From assembly GCF_002968015.1 (NCBI RefSeq), contig NZ_PUIP01000012.1:1-64000 (forward strand): a stretch of 64,000 bases of DNA, written 5' to 3'. The position numbers and the translations under genes were made by a program. Positions 53,742-62,791 of this stretch are shown here, piece after piece; the stretch's first letter is position 1; every line of letters starts with the position of its first letter. The notes under the pieces were generated by a model. It saw only the letters and a list, made by a program, of their open reading frames with translations. It had not been told where the DNA came from and did not search any database. The DNA is from Massilia phosphatilytica (GTDB lineage: Bacteria > Pseudomonadota > Gammaproteobacteria > Burkholderiales > Burkholderiaceae_D).

Positions 53742-54212
53742 TCATCCTTCGTCGGCGGGAACATGCCCGCCCGGTGTGACCAGGCCCGGCGCATCGAGCC
53801 GGGTGCGCAGCCGGCGCAGCGCGTGGTCAAGTTGTTCGAAATCGCCGTCGCCATAATCGGCGAACAGCTGCTTGCCGTGTGCGACCACGGCCGGAAACAC
53901 GTTGCGGAACAGGGACTCCCCATCCGCCGTCAGGCGCACGAGGAACGAGCGCTTGTCATCGCAATTGCGCGCGCGTTCCACGAGTCCTTTCTGTTCGAGG
54001 CGGTCGATGACGCCGGTCAGCGTTCCCTTCGTGATCAGGGTCCGCTCGCCCAGTTCCTTGTACGTCATGCCGGGCGTGTTGCCGAGGGTGGCGATGATGT
54101 CGAATTGCGGATGCGTCAGCCCATGCCGGCGCACCGGCTCGGCGACGAAGCGCTCGAACCCTTGCAGGCATTCGGCCAGCAGGCGCACACTCTTCAGATA
54201 TCGTTCACCCAT
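53742..54212 (-). CDS. MarR family transcriptional regulator
   Basis: A 156-residue winged-helix dimeric regulator. It has the recognition region YKELGERTLITKGTLTGVIDRLEQKGLVER and the wing DDKRSFLVRLTADGESLF. It is divergent from an EamA exporter gene (96-base gap) and coupled to a small downstream gene. It is likely to control its own operon and the exporter. Confidence 0.9.
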   Translation of the reverse strand: MGERYLKSVRLLAECLQGFERFVAEPVRRHGLTHPQFDIIATLGNTPGMTYKELGERTLITKGTLTGVIDRLEQKGLVERARNCDDKRSFLVRLTADGESLFRNVFPAVVAHGKQLFADYGDGDFEQLDHALRRLRTRLDAPGLVTPGGHVPADEG

Positions 54213-54308
54213 GAAACGATTATAGCCGCCAGCGCCGGTGGGCCCCAGTCTTCGTGGTTGCGGTCGCGTCCGTTACCATAGCAATCTTCCCGAACTTGCA
54301 TAACGTTC

Positions 54309-55217
54309 ATGACCCAGCATCTGCGCGGCATCCTTGCCCTTGTCGTCGTCGTCCTCGTGTGGGGAACGACATTTCCTGCAATGAAGGAACTGACGGCCAA
54401 TTTCTCTCCCGTCTGGATCATTTTGACCCGTTTCGCCATCGCGACGGCGCTCTTGTCGCCGTTCCTGTGGCGCGCACGCCGCACGGACGTGGTGCTGGGC
54501 GGCATACTCGGCTTGATGCTGTTCTTCTGCTACCTGTTCCAAGTAGAAGGTCTCGCGCTGACGACGTCCAACCGCAACGCCTTCATCTGCGGCCTGAACG
54601 TGCTCGTCGTGCCGCTGCTGGGCCTGCTCGGCGGGCGCCTGCCGGAGCGCCGGATCGTCGTCGCGCTGCTGCTCGCGATCGCCGGGCTCGTATCGCTGTG
54701 CTGGGATGGCGGCGGCGGCTGGGGCCGCGGCGACACGCTCGCGCTGCTGGCCGCGCTCACGTTCGGCGCCTACATCAAGGTCATGGAAATCTACACCCGC
54801 CGCGCCGTCCGCCTGATGACGGTGACGGCCGCGCAGATCGGCACTGTCGCCCTGTGCGCCGCGTTGTGGCTGTGCGCGCGCGAAGTCCCGCGGGGTGCTG
54901 TCGAGGAGGCGGCGAACTACTGGACGTATATCGGCCACGGGCTGCTGGACTATGCGCCGAACTTCGCCTATCTTGGCGTGCTGTGCACGGCCGCCATCAT
55001 CTCGATGCAGGCCTGGGGCCAGGCGCGCACGAGCGCCAACGAGGCGGCCGTCATCTATGCGTTCGAACCCGGCGGCGCTGCGTTCTTCGCGTATTTCTGG
55101 CTGGGCGAGGCGATGGGCGGCCGGGGCTGGCTCGGCGCGGCATTGTTGATCTCCGGTATGATAGTCAGTCAATGGAATGCCGAAAGCCGGCCGGCCGCCG
55201 CGCTCGCCCCCGAGTGA
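54309..55217 (+). CDS. DMT family transporter (EamA)
   Basis: A 302-residue inner-membrane protein with ten predicted helices in two EamA repeats. It has LVVVLVWGTTFPAMKEL at the N-terminus, TTSNRNAFICGLNVLVVPLLGLL, and SANEAAVIYAFEPGGAAFFAYFWLGE near the end. It is a probable metabolite or drug exporter. It is divergent from marR. The argR-like gene begins 18 bases after its stop, so read-through is possible. Confidence 0.88.
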   Translation: MTQHLRGILALVVVVLVWGTTFPAMKELTANFSPVWIILTRFAIATALLSPFLWRARRTDVVLGGILGLMLFFCYLFQVEGLALTTSNRNAFICGLNVLVVPLLGLLGGRLPERRIVVALLLAIAGLVSLCWDGGGGWGRGDTLALLAALTFGAYIKVMEIYTRRAVRLMTVTAAQIGTVALCAALWLCAREVPRGAVEEAANYWTYIGHGLLDYAPNFAYLGVLCTAAIISMQAWGQARTSANEAAVIYAFEPGGAAFFAYFWLGEAMGGRGWLGAALLISGMIVSQWNAESRPAAALAPE

Positions 55218-55235
55218 TGATCCCAGTTTGTCTCG

Positions 55236-56174
55236 ATGCAGCAGCTTGAACTATCCCGCCTCGCGCTGGAGGCGCCGCTGCGCGTGCTGCTCGTACATGC
55301 AGGCGAGCCGGATTCGCTGACGTGGTCCGGCCTCGTGCAGCCGCTGCGCCTCGCGGCCAAGGTGCTGGGACCGGAACGCCTGCACGTGGACGTGCGCACC
55401 CCCGACAAATTCACGGCCGACCAGCGCCACTGGCACCTCGTGCTCCTCGTCGCCGACGAGGCCGAGGCGGGGCTGCGTCCCGCCAACCTGCGCACCGTGA
55501 TCTCCCGCTGCCGCGCCGCGCCGTGCTGGGGCGGCGTCGGCGCCGGCGTGCTGTGGCTCGCGGAGGGGGGCGCGCTGAACGGCGCGCGCGCCGCGTTGCC
55601 GTGGTCGCTGTATCCCGACGTCGACATGCGCGCCGACCAGGCCTTGCTGAGCCCCCATCTGTACGAGATCGACGGCGCGCGCCTGACGAGCTGCGGCGGC
55701 GCGGCCAGCATCGACTTCGCGCTGACCCTCGTCGACCTGCTGTTCGGTGCGACGGTCCAGGCGCAAGTGAAGGAAATCCTGTGCGTGGACCGCGTGCGCG
55801 GCCCGGACGAACGCCAGCGCGTCGCGCTGCAAGCCCGCTTCGGCGTGCTGCAGCCCAAGCTGACGGAAGCCGTGACCCTTATGGAAGCGAACATCGAGGA
55901 ACCGCTGTCGACCGACGACATCGCCCAGCTGGCGGGTGTCTCGCGCCGCCAGCTGGAGCGCCTGTTCAAGCAATACCTGGGCAGCCTGCCGTCGCGCTAC
56001 TACCTCGAACTGCGCCTGCAACGGGCGCGCCAGCTGCTGCGCGACACCAACTACTCGATCGTGCAGGTGGGGCTGATGTGCGGCTTCTCGTCCGGCTCCC
56101 ACTTCTCCACCGCCTTCGGCGCGCTGTTCGGCAACACGCCCCGCGAAGAACGCCAACGCAAGCTCAGCCAATAA
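55236..56174 (+). CDS. argR: AraC-type regulator with GATase1-like domain, ArgR (Pseudomonas)-like
   Basis: A 312-residue regulator with a GATase1/DJ-1-like N-terminal domain (about 1-185) and a C-terminal AraC HTH pair (about 215-312): STDDIAQLAGVSRRQLERLFKQYLGSLPSRYY and NYSIVQVGLMCGFSSGSHFS. This architecture and its place directly before an arginine succinyltransferase operon match ArgR of Pseudomonas aeruginosa, the activator of aru genes. It is not the ArgR of E. coli. The last two bases of its TAA stop are the first bases of a REP-like element. Confidence 0.85.
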   Translation: MQQLELSRLALEAPLRVLLVHAGEPDSLTWSGLVQPLRLAAKVLGPERLHVDVRTPDKFTADQRHWHLVLLVADEAEAGLRPANLRTVISRCRAAPCWGGVGAGVLWLAEGGALNGARAALPWSLYPDVDMRADQALLSPHLYEIDGARLTSCGGAASIDFALTLVDLLFGATVQAQVKEILCVDRVRGPDERQRVALQARFGVLQPKLTEAVTLMEANIEEPLSTDDIAQLAGVSRRQLERLFKQYLGSLPSRYYLELRLQRARQLLRDTNYSIVQVGLMCGFSSGSHFSTAFGALFGNTPREERQRKLSQ

Positions 56175-56288
56175 ATTCGGGGTCAGAGCACATTATTTTT
56201 GCGAAGTCGCCGATGTTGGCCGACATAGGCCGAGCATCGCCGTGGCTTGGCCGAAGTTTCAAAATTAAAGGGGTCTGACCCCGAATTT
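56173..56288. repeat. REP/MITE-like element, 116 bp, GGGGTC(A/T)GACCCC ends
   Basis: The left end AAATTCGGGGTCAGAGCACA and right end GGGGTCTGACCCCGAATTT are the same as in the 39889 element. The interior (GCC-rich with GGCCGA/CGGCC repeats) is unrelated. The element starts inside the stop codon of the argR-like gene and ends 35 bases before the operator-like site of the next operon. Confidence 0.75.
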
Positions 56289-56322
56289 GAGCAATTGTTG
56301 CTCGTCCAAAAATGAAAATGCC

Positions 56323-56366
56323 TGTCGCAGTTTGGAAAGAACGGCAAGGTTTGGCTTCTCTATAAT
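56323..56366 (+). promoter_or_regulatory. AST operon promoter with ArgR-type half-site
   Basis: TGTCGC, 8 bases, AA (56323-56338) matches exactly the half-site TGTCGC-N8-AA described for Pseudomonas ArgR. A TATAAT box follows at 56361-56366 with no good -35, as expected for an activator-dependent promoter. The half-site would cover about -50 to -35. A clear second half-site was not found. Confidence 0.55.
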
Positions 56367-56426
56367 GAGTCGCTCGGCGCGGCTGCTGGAGTCCGCGCAA
56401 TCTTTTATTTGGATGAGGAAAACGTC

Positions 56427-57668
56427 ATGAATGCTAAGCTCGACTCGGGTGTCGCCACGCGGCCTGTCACACGCCAGACTTTCGACGAGGTGCTCGTCCC
56501 GACCTACGCACCGGCCGCGATGGTACCCGTGCGCGCGTCGGGCCTCGACGTCTGGGACCAGGACGGCAAGCATTACCTCGACTTCACCTCCGGCATCGCC
56601 GTCAGCAGCCTGGGTCATTGCAACCCGATCGTCGTCGAGGCGCTGACCCGCCAGGCCAACACGCTCTGGCACGTCGGCAACGGTTACACGAACGAGCCGG
56701 TCCTGCGCCTGGCGTCGGCCCTGATCGAGGCGACGTTCGCGGAGCGCTGCTTCTTCGCCAACTCGGGCGCGGAAGCCAACGAAGCCGCCCTGAAGCTGGC
56801 GCGCAAGTACGCGCACGGCAAATTCGGCCCGCACAAGTCGCGCATCGTGTCGTGCTATTCCTCGTTCCACGGCCGCACGCTGTTCACCGTGTCGGTCGGC
56901 GGCCAGTCGAAGTACACCGAAGGCTTCGAGCCGCTGCCGCCGGAAATCAACCACATCAACTACAACGACATTGAGTCCGCACGCGCCGCCATCGGCGATG
57001 ACGTCGCGGCCGTGATCGTCGAGCCGATCCAGGGCGAGGGTGGCGTGATCCCGGGCGACATCGAATTCCTCAAGACGCTGCGCGACCTGTGCGACAAGAC
57101 CGGCGCCCTGCTGATCTTCGACGAAGTGCAGTCGGGCGTGGGCCGCACCGGCACCTTCTACGACTACATGAACGTGGGCGTGACCCCGGACGTTCTGACG
57201 TCGGCCAAGGCGCTGGGCAACGGCTATCCGATCGGCGCCATGCTGACCACGAACGAGATCGGCCAGTACCTGGCCGTCGGCAGCCACGGCACCACGTACG
57301 GCGGCAACCCGCTGGCGACGTCGGTGGCCCTGGCCGTGATCGAGCAGATCAACCAGCCGGCGTTCCTGGCGCGCGTGCGCGAGGCGAGCGGCAAGATCGT
57401 CGCGAACCTGGAAAAGCTGGCCGCCGACTACCCGCAGCTGTTCACCAAGCCGCGCGGCAAGGGCCTGCTGCTCGGCCTGCCGATGGCCGATGGCTACAAG
57501 GGCAAGTCGAAGGACTACACCAAGGTCGCGGAAAAACTCGGCCTGATGCTGCTGATCGCCGGCCCGGACGTCGTGCGCCTGGCACCGGCGCTGGTCGTCT
57601 CGGACGAGCAGATCGCCGAAGCGGATCGGATCATGCGCCAGGCCGCCGACGCGTTCCTCGCCGGCTGA
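56427..57668 (+). CDS. astC: succinylornithine/acetylornithine aminotransferase
   Basis: A 413-residue class III PLP aminotransferase. The PLP lysine is Lys261 in TSAKALGNGYPIGAM; LLIFDEVQSGVGRTGTFY and FANSGAEANEAALKLAR are family blocks. In the AST pathway it converts succinylornithine to succinylglutamate semialdehyde. The ATG at 56427 has GAGGAAAA upstream; a TTG at 56409 is less likely. It is the first gene of the arginine catabolic operon, as aruC is in Pseudomonas. Confidence 0.92.
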   Translation: MNAKLDSGVATRPVTRQTFDEVLVPTYAPAAMVPVRASGLDVWDQDGKHYLDFTSGIAVSSLGHCNPIVVEALTRQANTLWHVGNGYTNEPVLRLASALIEATFAERCFFANSGAEANEAALKLARKYAHGKFGPHKSRIVSCYSSFHGRTLFTVSVGGQSKYTEGFEPLPPEINHINYNDIESARAAIGDDVAAVIVEPIQGEGGVIPGDIEFLKTLRDLCDKTGALLIFDEVQSGVGRTGTFYDYMNVGVTPDVLTSAKALGNGYPIGAMLTTNEIGQYLAVGSHGTTYGGNPLATSVALAVIEQINQPAFLARVREASGKIVANLEKLAADYPQLFTKPRGKGLLLGLPMADGYKGKSKDYTKVAEKLGLMLLIAGPDVVRLAPALVVSDEQIAEADRIMRQAADAFLAG

Positions 57669-57748
57669 CCTCCGCACCACCCGGCCGGAAGGGGGGCCAC
57701 CCCAGCCCGGCCGGCTCCGTTCGTTCGATGCCTTTGTCGGGAGATTCC

Positions 57749-58789
57749 ATGTATGTAGTCCGTCCGGTAGAACCAGCGGATGTCGGCGCCCTCGAGACGC
57801 TGCTCGCCGCGTCCACGCCGGGAGTGCACACCCTGCCGCGCACGCGCGAGAAAATCGCCGCGTTCGTGGAGCGTTCGGTGGCGTCGTTCGCCGCCCACGT
57901 CGACATTCCCAGCGAAGAGTCCTACCTGTTCGTGCTCGAAGACGTCGACAGCCGCGAGCTGGTCGGCACCGCCGCGATCCACGCGTCGGCCGGCTCGAAC
58001 GGCACCTATTTCGCGTTCCGCAACGATGTGATCCAGCAGGTCTCGCGCGACCTGAACATCAGCCACAGCGTGCACGCGCTGACCCTGTGCTCGGAGCTGA
58101 CGGCGTATTCGCAGCTGTCCGGCTTCTATATTCGCCACCGCGACACGGCCGGCCGCGAAGCCGCGCTGCTGTCGCGCGCCCGTCTGCTGTATGCCGTGCT
58201 GGCGCCGCACCGCTTCGGCGACCGCTTCTTCGTGCCGCTGGCCGGCGTCACCGATGAACACGGCCAGTCGCCGTTCTGGGATGCGCTGGGCCGCAAGTTC
58301 TTCAAGATGGATTTCCTCGATGCGGAGCGTACGATCGGCGGCGCCCGTAACCGCACGCTGATCGTCGAGCTGATGCCGCACTACCCCGTGTACGTGCCGC
58401 TGCTGCCCGGTCCCGCGCAGGCCGTGATGGGCCAGATCCATCCGAGCGGCGAGATGGCGTTCGACCTGCTGACGGAAGAGGGCTTCGAGGCCGACGAATA
58501 CATCGACATCTTCGACGGCGGCCCGATCCTGCAGGCGCACAAGCACGCGCTGCGGTCGTTCTCCGGCTCGATGGTGAAAAAAGTCGCGAACGCCGAACTG
58601 CAGCCGCCCACGCGCGGCGGCAAGGCCGCGATGGTGAGTTATGCGGTAGCCAGCAGCGAGCGCAAATTCCGCGCGATCGTGCTGCCGTGCGACCCGGCCG
58701 AAAGTTCCGAGTCCATCTGCCTGCCGCCTGCGGCACGCGAGGCGCTCGACGTCGAGACCGGCGACAGTGTCATCTGCGTACGCATCTGA
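57749..58789 (+). CDS. aruF: arginine N-succinyltransferase, alpha-type subunit
   Basis: A 346-residue AstA-family acyltransferase that succinylates arginine, the committing step of the pathway. It has MYVVRPVEPADVGALETLL at the start and the family blocks LTLCSELTAYSQLSGFYI, SPFWDALGRKFFKMDFLDAE and EGFEADEYIDIFDGGPILQ. It is followed by a homologous gene, so the enzyme is a heteromer of two AstA-like chains as in Pseudomonas (AruF/AruG). The start at 57749 has GGGAGA; an in-frame ATG at 57728 is possible. Confidence 0.92.
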   Translation: MYVVRPVEPADVGALETLLAASTPGVHTLPRTREKIAAFVERSVASFAAHVDIPSEESYLFVLEDVDSRELVGTAAIHASAGSNGTYFAFRNDVIQQVSRDLNISHSVHALTLCSELTAYSQLSGFYIRHRDTAGREAALLSRARLLYAVLAPHRFGDRFFVPLAGVTDEHGQSPFWDALGRKFFKMDFLDAERTIGGARNRTLIVELMPHYPVYVPLLPGPAQAVMGQIHPSGEMAFDLLTEEGFEADEYIDIFDGGPILQAHKHALRSFSGSMVKKVANAELQPPTRGGKAAMVSYAVASSERKFRAIVLPCDPAESSESICLPPAAREALDVETGDSVICVRI

Positions 58790-58814
58790 CGCTTTGGAAA
58801 ACAATGAGGAACCC

Positions 58815-59846
58815 ATGCTCGTAATCCGCGCAATCACCCTGAACGACATCGATCCGCTGATCGAGATGGCGCGCCAGGTCGGCAGCGGCATGACCACGCT
58901 GAAGCCGGACCGCGCCATGCTGGGCGAGCGCGTCGAGTGCGCGGTGGCATCGTTCGCGCAGACGATCCCGCCCGAAGAACGCGACTACATGTTCGTGATG
59001 GAAGACACGTCCAACGGCCGCCTGGCCGGCGTGTGCGCCATCAAGGCCGCCGTCGGCCTGACCGAGCCGTTTTATAACTACCGCATCGGCACGCTCGTCC
59101 ACTCCAGCCGCGAACTGGGCGTGTTCACGCGCATGGACACGCTGTACCTGTCGAACGACCTGACCGGATCGACGGAACTCTGCTCGCTGTTCCTGATGCC
59201 GGAATACCGCACGGGCTACAACGGCAAGTGGCTGTCGAAGAGCCGCTTCCTGTTCATGGCGCAGTTCCAGCACCTGTTCACGGAAAAGATCATCGCCGAG
59301 ATGCGCGGCTACCAGGCGGAGGACGGCACGTCGCCGTTCTACGAGGGCCTCGGCCGCCACTTCTTCAAGATGGATTTCAACCACGTCGACGGTCTCACGG
59401 CGCTCGGCAAGAAGTCGTTCATCGCCGAACTGATGCCGCGCCAGCCGCTGTACGTCGCGTACCTGCCGGAGGACGCGCAGGCCGTGATCGGCCAGGTGCA
59501 CCGCTCCACGCTCCCCGCGCGCAAACTGCTGGAACAGGAAGGCATGCACTACGAGGGTTACGTCGACATCTTCGACGCGGGCCCCGTGCTGCAGGGCCGC
59601 GTGGCCGAGCTGCGCGCCGTGCGCGACAGCGTGCTGGCGACGGCCGAGGAAGGCCAACCGGAAGGCGAGTGCGAAGTCACGCTCGTCTCCAACACGAAGC
59701 TCGACGATTTTCGCATGGTCCTTACCCAGGCCTGCGATAGCGGGCGCAAGGTCGCGCTATCCGTGCGCGAACTTCAGCTACTGCATTGCCAGCCGGGCGA
59801 TCCGATCCGCTCGCTGGCCCTCAACGTAAGGAAGAACAATGGATAA
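58815..59846 (+). CDS. aruG: arginine N-succinyltransferase, beta-type subunit
   Basis: A 343-residue second AstA-family chain, colinear with the preceding one: MLVIRAITLNDIDPLIEMAR, TELCSLFLMPEYRTGYNGKWLSK, SPFYEGLGRHFFKMDFNHVD and EGMHYEGYVDIFDAGPVLQ. It probably pairs with the alpha chain. It overlaps astD by 8 bases and is 25 bases from the alpha-chain gene, consistent with fixed stoichiometry. Confidence 0.92.
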   Translation: MLVIRAITLNDIDPLIEMARQVGSGMTTLKPDRAMLGERVECAVASFAQTIPPEERDYMFVMEDTSNGRLAGVCAIKAAVGLTEPFYNYRIGTLVHSSRELGVFTRMDTLYLSNDLTGSTELCSLFLMPEYRTGYNGKWLSKSRFLFMAQFQHLFTEKIIAEMRGYQAEDGTSPFYEGLGRHFFKMDFNHVDGLTALGKKSFIAELMPRQPLYVAYLPEDAQAVIGQVHRSTLPARKLLEQEGMHYEGYVDIFDAGPVLQGRVAELRAVRDSVLATAEEGQPEGECEVTLVSNTKLDDFRMVLTQACDSGRKVALSVRELQLLHCQPGDPIRSLALNVRKNNG

Positions 59847-61305
59847 CGTCTCCAACTTCATCGGCGGCGAATGGCTGGCCGGCAGCGGTCCGCTGCTTGC
59901 GACGATCGACCCGTCCACCGGCCGCCAGACCTGGACCAGCAACGAATCGACCGCAGAGGACGTGGATCGCGCCGTGAAAGCCGCGCGCGCCGCGTTCGAA
60001 GACTGGGCGCTCACGCCACTCGAACAACGCATCGCCATCTGCCAGCGCTTCCGCGACCTGCTCAAGGAGCACAATGAGGAGCTGGCCGCGATCATCGCCG
60101 AGGATGTGGGCAAGCCGTTGTGGGAAGCCCGCACGGAAGTGACGACGATGGCGAACAAGGTCGACATCTCGGTGCAGTCGCATGCCGCGCGCACGGGAGA
60201 AACGAGCGCCACGGTCGCCGACGGCAATGCCGTGCTGCGCCACCGTCCGCACGGCGTGTTCGCCGTGTTCGGCCCATATAACTTCCCCGGCCACCTGCCG
60301 AACGGCCACATCGTGCCGGCGCTGATCGCGGGGAACACGCTCGTCTTCAAGCCGAGCGAATACGCGCCGCGCACCGCCGTGCGTACCGTGCAGCTGTGGG
60401 AACAGGCCGGCCTGCCGCAGGGCGTGCTGAACCTCGTGAACGGCGGCCGCGCGACCGGTGTCGCGCTGGGCCAGGCCGACGTCGACGGCATCCTGTTCAC
60501 GGGCAGCAGCCAGACCGGTGTCGCGCTGCATAAACAGTTCGGTGGCCAGCCGGGCAAGATGCTGGCGCTGGAAATGGGTGGCAACAACCCGCTCGTCGTG
60601 TGGGATGTGCAAAACGTGGACGCGGCCGTGCACCACGCCGTCATGTCCGCGTTCATCTCGGCCGGCCAGCGCTGCACGTGTGCGCGCCGCCTGATCGTGC
60701 AGGATGGTCCGCAGGGACAAGCGTTCATCGACCGCCTCGTGGAAGTGGCAAGCAAGCTCGCGGTCGGTCCGTCGAACGCGGAGCCGCAGCCGTTCATGGG
60801 CCCCGTCGTCTCGGCCGCCGTGGCGAAACGCCTCGTGCAGGCGCAGGAGATGATGGAAGCGCAGGGCGGCAAGGTCCTGCTGCGCATGCGCCAGCTCGAT
60901 CCGAACGCGGGCTTCGTCACCGCCGGCATCGTCGACGTCACCGACGCGACAGGCATCCCGGACGAGGAGTGGTTCGGACCGCTGCTGCAGGTGATCCGCG
61001 TGGCCGATTTCGACCGCGCCATCGCGGCCGCCAACGCCACGGAGTACGGCCTGGCCGCGGCACTCCTTTCGCCGTCGGAAGACCTGTGGAAGCGCTTCGC
61101 GATCAAGGCGCGTGCGGGTGTCGTCAACTGGAACCGCCCGACGACGGGCGCCGCCAGTTCCGCGCCGTTCGGCGGCGTCGGTAAATCGGGCAACCATCGT
61201 CCGAGCGCCTATTACGCGGCCGACTACTGCGCGTACCCGGTCGCCTCCATCGAAACCTCCGAACTGGACATGCCGGCCAAGCTGTCGCCCGGTCTTACCT
61301 TCTGA
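59839..61305 (+). CDS. astD: succinylglutamate-semialdehyde dehydrogenase
   Basis: A 488-residue NAD-dependent aldehyde dehydrogenase. It has general base Glu245 in LEMGGNNP and nucleophile Cys279 in GQRCTCARR, both with AstD-type neighbours. It oxidises N-succinylglutamate semialdehyde to N-succinylglutamate. It overlaps the beta subunit gene; astB starts 5 bases downstream. Confidence 0.94.
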   Translation: MDNVSNFIGGEWLAGSGPLLATIDPSTGRQTWTSNESTAEDVDRAVKAARAAFEDWALTPLEQRIAICQRFRDLLKEHNEELAAIIAEDVGKPLWEARTEVTTMANKVDISVQSHAARTGETSATVADGNAVLRHRPHGVFAVFGPYNFPGHLPNGHIVPALIAGNTLVFKPSEYAPRTAVRTVQLWEQAGLPQGVLNLVNGGRATGVALGQADVDGILFTGSSQTGVALHKQFGGQPGKMLALEMGGNNPLVVWDVQNVDAAVHHAVMSAFISAGQRCTCARRLIVQDGPQGQAFIDRLVEVASKLAVGPSNAEPQPFMGPVVSAAVAKRLVQAQEMMEAQGGKVLLRMRQLDPNAGFVTAGIVDVTDATGIPDEEWFGPLLQVIRVADFDRAIAAANATEYGLAAALLSPSEDLWKRFAIKARAGVVNWNRPTTGAASSAPFGGVGKSGNHRPSAYYAADYCAYPVASIETSELDMPAKLSPGLTF

Positions 61306-61310
61306 ACGAT

Positions 61311-62654
61311 ATGCGCAACGCACGCGAATTCAATTTCGACGGCCTCGTGGGCCCGTCGCACAACTACGCCGGCCTGTCGTTCGGCAACGTCGCCTCGTTC
61401 AGCAACGTGAGGAGCGCGTCGAACCCGCGCCAGGCCGCGCTGCAGGGCCTCGCCAAGATGCGGTCTCTGGCCGCGCGCGGCTTCGCGCAAGGCCTGCTGC
61501 CGCCGCAGGCACGCCCGAACTTCCGGCTGCTGCGCCGCCTCGGTTTTTCCGGCACGGACGCCGACGTGCTGGCGCAGGCGTACCGCGAATCGCCCGTGAT
61601 CCTCGCGTGCGCATACTCGGCATCGCCGATGTGGACCGCGAATGCCGCCACCGTCAGCCCGTCGGCCGACACTGCGGACGGCCGCGTGCATTTCACGGCC
61701 GCGAACCTGAACAACAAGCTGCACCGCGCGGAAGAACACGTGCAGGCGACGCGCACGTTGCGTGCCCTGTTCGCGAACACGGACCGCTTCGTCGTACACG
61801 ACCCGCTGCCGTCGACGCCCGCGTTCGGCGACGAGGGCGCCGCCAACCACACGCGCTTCGCCAGCGCCCACGGTGCGTCCGGCGTCGAATTCTTCGTGTA
61901 TGGCCGCGTCGAGTTCGACCCGTCCGCACCCGCGCCGACCAAGTACCCGGCCCGCCAGACGCTGGAAGCATCGCAGGCGGTCGCCCGCCTGCACGGCCTC
62001 GACGCGGCACGTACCGTGTTCGCGTCGCAGAACCCCGACGTCATCGACCAGGGCGTGTTCCATAACGACGTGATCGCGGTCGGCAACGGCAACGTGCTGT
62101 TCTACCACGAGCAGGCGTTCGCCAACGAAGCGGCTACCCTGGAGTCGCTGCGCCGTGCGCTGGGTGTCACGGGCACCGACCTGCGCGCCGTGCGCGTGGA
62201 CACGGGCGTCGTCCCCGTCGCCGATGCCGTCGCCAGCTACCTGTTCAACAGCCAGCTGCTGTCCAGGCCGGACGGCGGCATGGCCCTCGTCGTCCCGCAC
62301 GAATGCCGCGAGACGGCGACCGTGGCCCGTTACCTCGAGCAGCTTGTCGCATCGGGTGGTCCCATCGACGAGTTGATCGAATTCGACCTGCGCCAGAGCA
62401 TGCGCAACGGCGGCGGCCCCGCGTGCCTGCGCCTGCGCGTCGTGCTCACGGACGAGGAAGCGGCCGCGATGCACCAGGGCGTGCTGATGACGGAAGACCT
62501 GTACGCGCGCCTCGTGCCGTGGGTCGAGCGTCATTACCGCGACCGCGTGGAGCCGAAGGACCTGGCCGACCCGCAGCTGGCCGTCGAGTGCGCGGCCGCG
62601 CTGGAAGACCTGGAACGCATCCTGGGCTTGCCCGGTCTTTACGACCTTTCGTGA
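61311..62654 (+). CDS. astB: N-succinylarginine dihydrolase
   Basis: A 447-residue enzyme of the amidinotransferase fold that splits succinylarginine into succinylornithine, CO2 and two ammonia. It begins AREFNFDGLVGPSHNYAGLS. The active site Cys is Cys372 in GGGPACLRLRVVL, with His/Glu contributed by FHNDVIAVGNGNVLFYHE and neighbouring blocks. It is the last AST gene in the window; astE (succinylglutamate desuccinylase) is not found before the right edge. Confidence 0.95.
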   Translation: MRNAREFNFDGLVGPSHNYAGLSFGNVASFSNVRSASNPRQAALQGLAKMRSLAARGFAQGLLPPQARPNFRLLRRLGFSGTDADVLAQAYRESPVILACAYSASPMWTANAATVSPSADTADGRVHFTAANLNNKLHRAEEHVQATRTLRALFANTDRFVVHDPLPSTPAFGDEGAANHTRFASAHGASGVEFFVYGRVEFDPSAPAPTKYPARQTLEASQAVARLHGLDAARTVFASQNPDVIDQGVFHNDVIAVGNGNVLFYHEQAFANEAATLESLRRALGVTGTDLRAVRVDTGVVPVADAVASYLFNSQLLSRPDGGMALVVPHECRETATVARYLEQLVASGGPIDELIEFDLRQSMRNGGGPACLRLRVVLTDEEAAAMHQGVLMTEDLYARLVPWVERHYRDRVEPKDLADPQLAVECAAALEDLERILGLPGLYDLS

Positions 62655-62669
62655 TTTAATAGCGTTATC

Positions 62670-62681
62670 GTTTCCGGAAAC
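62670..62681. promoter_or_regulatory. 12-bp perfect palindrome upstream of the glutamate dehydrogenase gene
   Basis: GTTTCCGGAAAC lies 16 bases after the astB stop and 110 bases before the dehydrogenase start. It could be an operator. A further imperfect hairpin (ACGGGACA / TGTCCGT) lies at about 62703-62721. Confidence 0.35.
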
Positions 62682-62791
62682 AGGAAGCATAAGAGATCTG
62701 GACGGGACAACCCTGTCCGTACCAGCCGGGAACATGTGGCCACAAGCCGTGCCGAACCCGGCGCAACAACCAGCTTTTGGAGAAGCTAAAA

